Shown piece after piece: positions 1 to 8,030 of a DNA stretch of 64,000 nucleotides. The DNA is taken from NCBI GenBank assembly GCA_017428545.1, contig JAFRQR010000021.1, positions 1-64,000 of the forward strand, read 5' to 3'. The position numbers and the translations under genes are program-made. Numbering within the stretch: the first letter of the stretch is position 1; each line of letters begins with the position of its first letter. A model generated the notes under the pieces. That model was not told the origin of the DNA. It made no database searches and saw nothing but the letters and a program-made list of their open reading frames with translations. Source of the stretch: Clostridiales bacterium. GTDB taxonomy: Bacteria; Bacillota; Clostridia; Saccharofermentanales; Saccharofermentanaceae.

Positions 1-1
1 A

Positions 2-3000
2 ACAACGGACATGACTGTTACGAAGACCTGGGTCAATACAGGTAACAGTTCCGCGCAGCCGACATCTGTCGTTGTCGATCTTTTGGCAGATGGAACTCCG
101 GTCGGATCCGTAACGCTGAATGATGGTAATAACTGGACAGATTCTATCTCGGATCTTCCGGTATATGAGAACGGCGTTAAGATCAATTACGAGTGGAAGG
201 AGCAGGTACCGGCAAACTATCAGGATACATATACAGGAAACGGAACGGCTTCTACTACGATCAAGAACACCTATGACCATTCCGTTGAAAGAACGACAGC
301 GAAGGTCACAAAGATCTGGAATGACTCTAACAACCAGGACGGCAAGCGCCCGACGGAAGTGGAAGTACAGCTCATGCAGAATGGCGTCGCATTCGGATCT
401 TCTGTAAGGCTTGATGAGGCATCCGGCTGGACATATGAAGCGACAGATCTTCCGAAGTTTGACGGAAGCGGAAATGAGTATGTGTACACCTGGGAAGAGA
501 CTCCCTTACCGGATTACACGCTGACCGATAATACCAAGACCGGAACGGAGACGATTCTCACGAACTCTCATGTCACAGAGACTGTCTCTCTGAAGATCAC
601 AAAGACATGGGCCGATGCGGATAACAAGGCAGGAAAACGGCCGGCATCTGTTGACGTGAAACTTCTTGTTAACGGAACCGCGGGCAGAACAGTTACTCTG
701 ACGGCAGCTGAAGGCTGGACAAAAGAGGTAACGGGTCTTGCCAAGTATTCGAACGGAAGAGCGATCTCCTATACATGGGAAGAAGTAGTTCCTGCTGATT
801 ACACGCCTGCTTATTCCGGAAACGGCACAGCGGATGCAGTGATCAATAACAGCTTTGACTTCTCCACGGTAAAGACAACGGCGACAGTCACGAAGAGCTG
901 GAGCGACAATAATGACCAGGACGGCAAGCGTCCGACAAGTGTTACTGTACAGCTGCTCCGTGACGGCACGGCTTGTGGAAATCCTGTAAACCTGACGGCT
1001 GCAGATAGCTGGACATACACGGAGAGTAATCTTGAGAAGTATGACACAGCCGGAAATGAGTATAAGTACACATGGGAAGAAGTTTCTGTGCCGGCGGGAT
1101 ATACGATGAGCGGTAATGTCACATCCGGAACAGATACGACGATCACGAACGCCCATACAACGGAAACGACATCTCTTGTCGTAAAGAAGACCTGGGTCAA
1201 TACAGGTAACAGTTCCGCGCAGCCGGCATCGGTCGACGTTGACCTCTATAAGGGCACGACGAAGATCGGAACCGTCACGCTGGATGCTTCGAATAACTGG
1301 GAAGAATCCATCGGTGGTCTCCCGGTATATGAGAATGGTACCAAGATCACTTACGAGTGGAAGGAAATCGTTCCTGCCGACTACAAGGTTTCCTATTCCG
1401 GTAACGGAACTGCTTCTACCACGATCACCAATACTTTTGACCACGCTGTCGTGAAAACGGAAGCTAAAGTCACGAAGGTATGGAGTGACAATAACGACCA
1501 GGACGGCAAGCGTCCGACAGAAGTAAAGGTCCAGCTGAAGCAGAATAATGTCGACTACGGTGCCGAAGTGACACTGAATGCCGGCAACAACTGGACATAC
1601 ACAAAGTCGCAGCTTCCGAAGTTCGACGATAACGGAAACGAGTATACATATACCTGGGATGAGGTCTCGGTACCTTCCGGTTATATAAAGACCGTTTCCG
1701 GAACCGGTGCGGATACTGTGATCACGAACACGCATACTGCGGAAACAACAACAATGACGGTTAAGAAGACCTGGGTCAACACCGGAAACAGCGCGGCTCA
1801 GCCTGCATCTGTTGTAGTTGATCTCATGAACGGTACGACCAAGGTCGGAAGCGTCACGCTGAGTGCTGCAAATAACTGGGAAGACAAGATCTCTGACCTC
1901 CCGGTATATACTGCAGGTCTCAAGAACAATTACGAGTGGCAGGAACAGGTTCCGGCAAATTATTCGGCTACGTATACAGGAAACGGAACTGCTTCTACAG
2001 TGGTCACGAACACCTATAACTTTACCGCTGTGAAGACGACTGCCAAGGTCACGAAGGTCTGGGACGACGATAACGACCGCGACGGTAAGCGTCCGACAAC
2101 ACTGCAAGTCCAGCTCCTGCAGAACGGTTCAGCTCTCGGTTCTCCGGTAACACTGGATGCAGCTTCCGGCTGGACATATGAGGTGACAGATCTTCAGAAG
2201 TTTGATGCAAACGGAAATGCTTACAGTTATACCTGGGAAGAGTCTTCTGTTCCTGCGGATTACTCACAGACCGGAAACAGCACCAGCGGAACGGAAACTA
2301 CGATCACGAATGCGCACACGGTTGCGACGACGCAGTTGACGGTTAAGAAGACCTGGGTCAACACCGGCAACAGTTCCGCTCAGCCGACATCCGTCGTAGT
2401 TGATCTCATGAACGGAACGACCAAGGTCGGAAGTGTTACGCTGGATGATTCGAACAACTGGGAAGACTCCATCAGTAATCTTCCGGTAAACGAGAATGGT
2501 TCTGCGATCACTTACGAGTGGAAGGAGCAGGTTCCGACAAACTATAAGGAATCGTATTCCGTATCCGGAACAACGACTACGATCACGAATACATTTGATA
2601 TTTCTTCCGAAAAGACCGAAGCTACGGTTAAGAAGGTATGGGATGACAATAATAACCAGGACGGCAAGCGTCCGACAGAAGTTACTGTCCGCCTGCTTAG
2701 AAACGGCACACCGATCGGCAGTGATATCCTGCTGAACGATGGTAACAACTGGGAGTACAAGGCAGAAAACCTCGACAAAATGGATGCTTCCGGAAACGCA
2801 TATGCCTACACTTGGGAAGAGGATGCTGTTACCGGTTATTCCGCAAGTAAATCGGAATCCGGAACGGTGACTACGTTTACCAATAAGCATGTTCCGGAAA
2901 CAAAGATCCTGACGGTCGAAAAGATCTGGGATGATGCAAACAATGTTGCCGGCGTCCGCCCGACAGAACTGGTCATGACGCTCAGTTCCGGCGGCTCCGT

Positions 3001-4255
3001 AACGCTGAATGAGCAGAACGGATGGACGGCTTCCGTAAATGTTCCGGTATATGCAAATGGTTCCGAGATCGCTTATTCCTGGTCGGAAGGAACCATGCCG
3101 GCCGGATACACGAAGGAATCCTGTGTGGTCAATGGCAATATAACGACATTTACGAACAAGTTCGATCTGTCGACGGTGAAAACTTCTGTAAGTGTCGCAA
3201 AGGTCTGGGATGACAATAGCGATGCCGCGGGCGCTCGTCCGACAGAACTCATCGTTTCCCTTTCCGACGGAACACAGGTAGTCGATCAGGCAACTCTGAA
3301 CGATGCGAACGGATGGAAATATACAGCTAATGATCTTGCGATGTATGATGCAAGCGGCAACGTGATCACATACACATGGAGCGAGGGTGCTATGCCTTCC
3401 GGTTATGCGCTTACGGATACCACAGTAAATGCAGGTGTCACGACGTTTACCAATACGTATACGGCTCCGGTCCAGGTCAAGGGCAGCCTGAAGATCGAGA
3501 AAGTACTCGGTCCGGATGCTCCGGCAAGTGCCGCAACAAAGGCATATCACTTCACGGTGACATGTCCGGACGGCTCAACGATCCCGGTAGAGATCGTCGG
3601 CGCTTCTTATGTCGAGCTCAATGACCTTGCTCTGGGTGACTACAAGATCACCGAGGATGAAGCAGATGCGAAAATCAGCGGATACGATCTTTCTATCCTC
3701 AATAACGATGCGACGGTAACGCTTACTGACGCGGCGCAGAAGAGTGTAACGGTAACGAACAACTACACGCAGCAGCAGACAACACCGGCCCCGACGACTC
3801 CGGCTCCGACAACACCGGCTCCGACCGGAACGAAGACGACGCAGGATGCTTCTTCGGAAACTTCGGAAACAGCTCCTTCGGAGCAGCCGTCTGAGACCAC
3901 GGCAACTCCGACCCCGACCAAGGAGATCGAGAGCATCACGATCGACGATAAGCCGATCAAGCCGGAAGACTTTGAAAAGAAGCCGGATGGTTCGATCGAA
4001 CTGAAGCCGGAGACGATCGACGAACTGACACTGGGTGTTCACAGAATGAGAATCACCTACACAGACGGATCGGCGATCACGGTCGAATTCGAGGTCGTAT
4101 CCTCGGCGACAAGACCGGGCGGAAAGACAGTCGTTAAGACCGGTGATACGGGAACCGACAGAACACCTGTTGTGGCGATCCTGTTCATCGCAGTTGCGGC
4201 AGTCGTTCTTCTGATCTTGAGAAAGCGCACCAAGAAGGAGCACGAGATCGGATAA
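2..4255 (+). CDS. Giant Cna_B-repeat surface protein (5' end outside window)
   Basis: Cell-surface stalk or adhesin. The reading frame is open through the first base (codons TTD precede the first ATG at 11, matching the linker before later repeats), so the start lies upstream. I count 12 Cna_B-type beta-sandwich repeats of about 90-100 residues, alternating between two subtypes: one starts KTWVNTGNSSAQP, the other K(V/I)W-DNN-QDGKRPT. A diverged 13th domain starts LKIEKVLGPDAPASA. A Thr/Pro linker (TTPAPTTPAPTTPAPT) and a small domain follow, then KTGDTG, a hydrophobic segment (TPVVAILFIAVAAVVLLIL) and RKRTKK. That end resembles a cell-wall sorting signal, but LP before the TG is missing (VVKTGD), so sortase anchoring is not certain. 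Cna_B domains often carry internal isopeptide bonds; Lys at strand 1 (VKKTW) and Glu in the YTWEE/YEWKE motif fit this. A terminator follows. Confidence 0.9.
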   Translation, partial: TTDMTVTKTWVNTGNSSAQPTSVVVDLLADGTPVGSVTLNDGNNWTDSISDLPVYENGVKINYEWKEQVPANYQDTYTGNGTASTTIKNTYDHSVERTTAKVTKIWNDSNNQDGKRPTEVEVQLMQNGVAFGSSVRLDEASGWTYEATDLPKFDGSGNEYVYTWEETPLPDYTLTDNTKTGTETILTNSHVTETVSLKITKTWADADNKAGKRPASVDVKLLVNGTAGRTVTLTAAEGWTKEVTGLAKYSNGRAISYTWEEVVPADYTPAYSGNGTADAVINNSFDFSTVKTTATVTKSWSDNNDQDGKRPTSVTVQLLRDGTACGNPVNLTAADSWTYTESNLEKYDTAGNEYKYTWEEVSVPAGYTMSGNVTSGTDTTITNAHTTETTSLVVKKTWVNTGNSSAQPASVDVDLYKGTTKIGTVTLDASNNWEESIGGLPVYENGTKITYEWKEIVPADYKVSYSGNGTASTTITNTFDHAVVKTEAKVTKVWSDNNDQDGKRPTEVKVQLKQNNVDYGAEVTLNAGNNWTYTKSQLPKFDDNGNEYTYTWDEVSVPSGYIKTVSGTGADTVITNTHTAETTTMTVKKTWVNTGNSAAQPASVVVDLMNGTTKVGSVTLSAANNWEDKISDLPVYTAGLKNNYEWQEQVPANYSATYTGNGTASTVVTNTYNFTAVKTTAKVTKVWDDDNDRDGKRPTTLQVQLLQNGSALGSPVTLDAASGWTYEVTDLQKFDANGNAYSYTWEESSVPADYSQTGNSTSGTETTITNAHTVATTQLTVKKTWVNTGNSSAQPTSVVVDLMNGTTKVGSVTLDDSNNWEDSISNLPVNENGSAITYEWKEQVPTNYKESYSVSGTTTTITNTFDISSEKTEATVKKVWDDNNNQDGKRPTEVTVRLLRNGTPIGSDILLNDGNNWEYKAENLDKMDASGNAYAYTWEEDAVTGYSASKSESGTVTTFTNKHVPETKILTVEKIWDDANNVAGVRPTELVMTLSSGGSVTLNEQNGWTASVNVPVYANGSEIAYSWSEGTMPAGYTKESCVVNGNITTFTNKFDLSTVKTSVSVAKVWDDNSDAAGARPTELIVSLSDGTQVVDQATLNDANGWKYTANDLAMYDASGNVITYTWSEGAMPSGYALTDTTVNAGVTTFTNTYTAPVQVKGSLKIEKVLGPDAPASAATKAYHFTVTCPDGSTIPVEIVGASYVELNDLALGDYKITEDEADAKISGYDLSILNNDATVTLTDAAQKSVTVTNNYTQQQTTPAPTTPAPTTPAPTGTKTTQDASSETSETAPSEQPSETTATPTPTKEIESITIDDKPIKPEDFEKKPDGSIELKPETIDELTLGVHRMRITYTDGSAITVEFEVVSSATRPGGKTVVKTGDTGTDRTPVVAILFIAVAAVVLLILRKRTKKEHEIG

Positions 4256-4285
4256 GATCGGAAAACCTGATTAAATCGTAAAAAG

Positions 4286-4323
4286 AGAACTGCTCCAGGA
4301 CACTCCCGGGGCAGTTCTTTTTT
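4286..4323. terminator. Bidirectional intrinsic terminator
   Basis: AGAACTGC and GCAGTTCT form a stem followed by a T-run on the plus strand and an equivalent run on the minus strand. It lies between the convergent Cna_B gene and tmcAL and can serve both. Confidence 0.85.
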
Positions 4324-4337
4324 CGTAGAAACAGGAA

Positions 4338-5657
4338 TCAGCGGTAGAGTTTGTTCCGCTTATACTGGATGACTTCGCGCTTAAAATCTTCTTCGAAAGT
4401 TCCGCGTGCGAGCGTCGTCCACAGATCGTGGCTTAAGCGGTCGAGCTCATCCATACGGGCAAATACGGGATCCTTGGCGAAGTGTCTGGCATCGGATGCG
4501 CGCGACAGGATCGGAAGGGAAGAAGACTCCCGCATGGACTTAAGAACACCCCGGCCCTTTTCGGAAAAACCGAGAAGACGGAGATACTTCGGGTCGGAAA
4601 GATTCTGAAGATCCTCCTTCGTCTGACCGACGGAAAGTGAGGCCAGCGAACGAAGGATCCGAGTATACGAAAAGCACCGGGTCTCGGCGGCTTTTCGGAA
4701 AGTCTCGGTAATATCTTTATCGGGATCAAAATGCATCGATCGGACGGCGGACTTCAGGTGTCCGGCAAGCTGCGGGCCCATATGCGCGACCAGAGAAAGC
4801 TGCTCGGAAGACGAGCAGCGAAGGACCGGAAGACAGTGGGAAAGCAGGTCCTTTTCGCCCATCGGGATCGTATTGCCGTTCCAAAGATGCAGCATCTCGG
4901 CAAGCATTTCTTTCGGAACATAAGGGAGAAGATCTCCGAGGGAGCGGATGAAATCGCCCTTTGTGAGGTTTTTATGGTTTTCGGAAACGGCCTTTCGTAT
5001 CGCCGTGGCACTCGGAAAGTCTCCTTCGGAAAGCTCTTCTTCGTGAAAAGAACCTTCCCGGCAGACCAGGTGCGGAACAACGGAAGATCCCGTGCGATGC
5101 AGCTCACGAAGATAGGAGATCGCGAGGATATTATTCGGCTTTCGGATGATGCTACCGAATTCTTCTTCTGAAAGCGGGAAGCTTCCTTCCGGAAGTCCTC
5201 CGATCACGGAGTTTGCCGCTTCCTGCCAGGCGGCGGCATAAGGAAGACCGTCCTTTTGCAGCTGTTCCAGTTTTTCGGAAAAAACCGGATCGGATTCGAA
5301 GTCCTTTTCGGCGATCAGAGAAAGATCGGAAAGAGAAGGATGCTCCGCCCCGAAATAAAGGTCGGTGATAACGTTGCTTTTCAAAAGGGAAAGCACGCCT
5401 CCGTGGGCGAAACGGTCTGCGGAACCGGTCGCAAAAGTAAACGGGAGCTCGAAAACAAGATCCGCGCCGTTACAAAGAAGCGCGCAGACGCGGCTTTCCC
5501 GGTCGGTCAGCGAAGGGATCCCGCGCTGGACAAAAGCGCCGCTCATGATCACGACGATGGGAGTCTGCTCCGAAAGCTCTTCACGGACCTTTTGGAACAG
5601 ACGCAGATGCCCGTTATGCAGGGGATTGTATTCGGCGATGATTCCCGCGATCCTCAT
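4338..5657 (-). CDS. tmcAL: tRNA(Met) cytidine acetate ligase TmcAL
   Basis: Installs N4-acetylcytidine at the wobble position of elongator tRNA-Met using acetate and ATP (established for the Bacillus YlbM/TmcAL family). The protein has 439 residues, near the family length of about 400. The N-terminus GIIAEYNPLHNGH carries the nucleotidyltransferase HxGH motif, followed by the family segments SGAFVQRG and FELPF. The start ATG is preceded by GGAGGAAAGA. It is transcribed divergently from the gene at 5730. Confidence 0.93.
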   Translation of the reverse strand: MRIAGIIAEYNPLHNGHLRLFQKVREELSEQTPIVVIMSGAFVQRGIPSLTDRESRVCALLCNGADLVFELPFTFATGSADRFAHGGVLSLLKSNVITDLYFGAEHPSLSDLSLIAEKDFESDPVFSEKLEQLQKDGLPYAAAWQEAANSVIGGLPEGSFPLSEEEFGSIIRKPNNILAISYLRELHRTGSSVVPHLVCREGSFHEEELSEGDFPSATAIRKAVSENHKNLTKGDFIRSLGDLLPYVPKEMLAEMLHLWNGNTIPMGEKDLLSHCLPVLRCSSSEQLSLVAHMGPQLAGHLKSAVRSMHFDPDKDITETFRKAAETRCFSYTRILRSLASLSVGQTKEDLQNLSDPKYLRLLGFSEKGRGVLKSMRESSSLPILSRASDARHFAKDPVFARMDELDRLSHDLWTTLARGTFEEDFKREVIQYKRNKLYR

Positions 5658-5675
5658 TTCTTTCCTCCAAACAAG

Positions 5676-5684
5676 TGGTACAAT
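5676..5684 (+). promoter_or_regulatory. Extended -10 promoter for the 5730-7921 pair
   Basis: TGGTACAAT fits TGnTAnAAT (extended -10) about 46 bases before the start at 5730, with no good -35 box. It lies in the divergent gap with tmcAL. Confidence 0.5.
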
Positions 5685-5729
5685 AAATAATATCTCAAAT
5701 GAGGCTTTTCGGAAAGGAGAAGAAACGAT

Positions 5730-7103
5730 ATGCCGGCTTTGACCTCGGTCAAATATTCCAATAAAAAAGTCAAAAAGATCGTAACGGTCTCCGTGATCGC
5801 CGTGGTTTTAGTAGTCGCGGCCGTTTTCGGGGTCAAGCTTCTTCTGGACAATGGAGTGTTTTCGAAAAAAGAAGATACTGCCGGGAATTCTTTTGCCATG
5901 ACGGATGAAATGAGTCAGATCGTTTCCGAAAGCGATCTTCATAAGGGATATATGTTTTCGCGTGTTACGAAGATCCTCTCCGAAGATCCGAAAATGAGTC
6001 CGTGGATCCTTTCCTGGTATGTGCTCCCGGGAACGACAAGAAGTGTTCCGGAAATGCAGTCGGCCTACGTGGATACGTTTGATCAGATACTGCTGCTGGA
6101 ATCTTATGTGCGCGAAGGGAAAAGAAGCTCGGCAAAGACCATGATCGATGCGATCGATACGTCTCTTACCGACGAAAGCGGATATCTTCTGAAGTTTAAA
6201 AAGGCGGATGAGCTTATTTCCGAAGACCAAAGGCCGCAGGTGGAAAAAAGCGACATTTTCGAGGATCAGTCGAATCTTCTTCTTTCAGACCCGCCGATCT
6301 CTATGGAAGCGACTACAAGATATCTGCGGGCACTTTTGGATTATTACGATAAATGGGGAGACAGTAAACTCCTGACCCGGATCGAAAATCTCGCGAAGAT
6401 GATCTTTGATGCAGGATCTAAGTCTTCCTATCGGGCCGCGGACCGTGCCGCGAAGCCGACACCGATCCCGGTAACGGAGAAAACGCTTGTTCCGGAGGAC
6501 TTCGAAGAGGAACCGGAACCTGAGGGGAATACATTGGTTTCGGTATCGGGCGTGGAGATCTGCGCCATGGATCTGGACGCCATGCGCCGCGCCACGGTGC
6601 TTTTGCCGGAGTATAAGGAAAAATACGAAGATATGATCCGCATCGTCAAAGAGGGGAAGATCTCTTCTGAGTTTCCGCTTTATGCGTGGATGTATTCGGA
6701 AGAAGCCGGATATACCTACTATACGGGAAGCGCCGGCGATGTCGAACTGGTGCCGTCTCTTTACGCGATGGTCCATCTTGCCGAGATCGGCCAGATGGAT
6801 GAGGACGGGTATGCATGGGTATCTTCGGAGATCTATAACAGCGGATTTCTCTATACTTCGTACAACATGATGTCCGGAGCGCCTTCGGAAACGGAAGCTT
6901 CCGAGGCCTATCCTCTCGTACTTTATCTGGCGGTGATCAAGGGCGATAACGATCTTTTTGCGGCGACTTACAATGCCATGATGAGAAACTACGCAACTCT
7001 CGATACGAGTGTGGCGCTATATGATTTCTTCCGCAATGCCGACGATTCGCGTATCGCTGTCTATGCCCGGGAAAATCTGCTGATGGAACTCATATTAAGG
7101 TAG
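5730..7103 (+). CDS. Membrane-anchored extracytoplasmic protein, unrecognised
   Basis: 457 residues. Lys-rich N-terminus (YSNKKVKKI) then one hydrophobic segment (residues ~14-36), so most of the protein should lie outside the membrane. The body is helical, with repeated Trp/Tyr-rich stretches (WILSWYVLPG, YLRALLDYYDKWGD, YAWMYSEEAGYTYY) separated by an acidic Pro/Glu linker near residue 250. The pattern recalls (alpha/alpha)6 glycoside hydrolases such as GH8, but I cannot assign catalytic residues. RBS GAAAGGAG precedes the ATG. Only 8 bases separate it from the CmpB-like membrane gene downstream, so they are probably cotranscribed. Confidence 0.75.
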   Translation: MPALTSVKYSNKKVKKIVTVSVIAVVLVVAAVFGVKLLLDNGVFSKKEDTAGNSFAMTDEMSQIVSESDLHKGYMFSRVTKILSEDPKMSPWILSWYVLPGTTRSVPEMQSAYVDTFDQILLLESYVREGKRSSAKTMIDAIDTSLTDESGYLLKFKKADELISEDQRPQVEKSDIFEDQSNLLLSDPPISMEATTRYLRALLDYYDKWGDSKLLTRIENLAKMIFDAGSKSSYRAADRAAKPTPIPVTEKTLVPEDFEEEPEPEGNTLVSVSGVEICAMDLDAMRRATVLLPEYKEKYEDMIRIVKEGKISSEFPLYAWMYSEEAGYTYYTGSAGDVELVPSLYAMVHLAEIGQMDEDGYAWVSSEIYNSGFLYTSYNMMSGAPSETEASEAYPLVLYLAVIKGDNDLFAATYNAMMRNYATLDTSVALYDFFRNADDSRIAVYARENLLMELILR

Positions 7104-7111
7104 GTGGGAAG

Positions 7112-7921
7112 ATGTCGTTTATTCTTTTGCTGGCATTTCTGTTTTTCGTGGGAAGCTTGACGGGATGGGTCCTCGAGCTGTTCTACCGGCGTTTCGTTTC
7201 GCAGCATAAGTGGGTCAACCCGGGCTTTTTATCCGGTCCGTATCTTCCGATCTACGGCTTCGGACTTGTGCTCCTTTACCTGATCGCCTCCCTGGAAAAA
7301 TACATCGATTTCGAAAATGAGGTGCTCGAAAAACTCCTTTTGTTTTTCCTGATGATGCTGGGCATGACCATCGTCGAGTATATCGCGGGTATCATCTGCC
7401 TGAAGTGTTTTAAGATGCGCCTTTGGGACTACACGGACCGCTGGGGAAATATCCAGGGCGTGATCTGTCCTCTTTATTCTTTTCTGTGGTCGGTCCTCGG
7501 CGCCGTCTACTATTTCCTGATCCACCCGCGTATCTTAAGATCGCTCGAGTGGCTGTCGAGGAATCTGGCGTTTTCGTTCTTCATCGGACTTTTCTACGGT
7601 ATCCTCATCATGGATATGCGCCACTCGACGCAGATCGTTCTGGCGATCAAGAAATTCGCCAAACAGCAGCAGATCGTACTTCATTACGAAGAACTCAAGG
7701 AGCGCATCGGCCAGTATAAGGAGAGCCGCCTGATCCATGCGGGATTTATCTTCAGAATGTGGATGGACAAGCCGTTCTACCGCTTCCTCAAAGAGACCTA
7801 TGAGACGACGATGGATCACATCAGTGATCTGACCGATAATCTTTCCGAGAAACTCTCGACCGCCGTAAACTCCGTCAAAAGCACTACCGGAGATACTTCG
7901 TCCAAGAAGGATACCAAGTAG
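7112..7921 (+). CDS. CmpB/PF06541-type integral membrane protein (putative ABC transporter type IV)
   Basis: 269 residues with about five hydrophobic segments in the first 180 and a charged, helical cytoplasmic tail. The N-terminus shows the family signature: GWVLELFYRR, then NPGFLSGPYLPIYGFG, and later WDYTDRWGNIQG. Members are common in Clostridia and labelled putative ABC transporter, but no ATPase is encoded next to it here and the function is not established. It follows the anchored protein at 5730 by 8 bases. Confidence 0.8.
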   Translation: MSFILLLAFLFFVGSLTGWVLELFYRRFVSQHKWVNPGFLSGPYLPIYGFGLVLLYLIASLEKYIDFENEVLEKLLLFFLMMLGMTIVEYIAGIICLKCFKMRLWDYTDRWGNIQGVICPLYSFLWSVLGAVYYFLIHPRILRSLEWLSRNLAFSFFIGLFYGILIMDMRHSTQIVLAIKKFAKQQQIVLHYEELKERIGQYKESRLIHAGFIFRMWMDKPFYRFLKETYETTMDHISDLTDNLSEKLSTAVNSVKSTTGDTSSKKDTK

Positions 7922-7938
7922 TTTTCTAAGCACCTTTT

Positions 7939-7960
7939 GCTGTCCTAGTAAAGGGACAGC
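7939..7960 (+). other. Hairpin upstream of pcrA
   Basis: GCTGTCC and GGACAGC form a stem of 7-8 bp with an 8-base loop. There is no T-run, so it is not a canonical terminator. It lies just upstream of the putative pcrA -10 box. Confidence 0.4.
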
Positions 7961-7968
7961 AGATACAG

Positions 7969-7974
7969 TATAAT
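7969..7974 (+). promoter_or_regulatory. Probable pcrA -10 box
   Basis: Perfect TATAAT 57 bases before the pcrA start; the -35 position (TAGTAA) is poor, so only the -10 is supported. Confidence 0.4.
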
Positions 7975-8030
7975 GACACTCTAAAAGAAAGAACCCCCTT
8001 TGCTTTTCGTAAAGGAACCAGGAGGCATGG

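Noticed and set aside
506-3550. Long antisense frames (533 and 428 residues) opposite the Cna_B repeats
   Set aside because: Repeats of the sense gene appear as repeats in the shadow; no independent signal.
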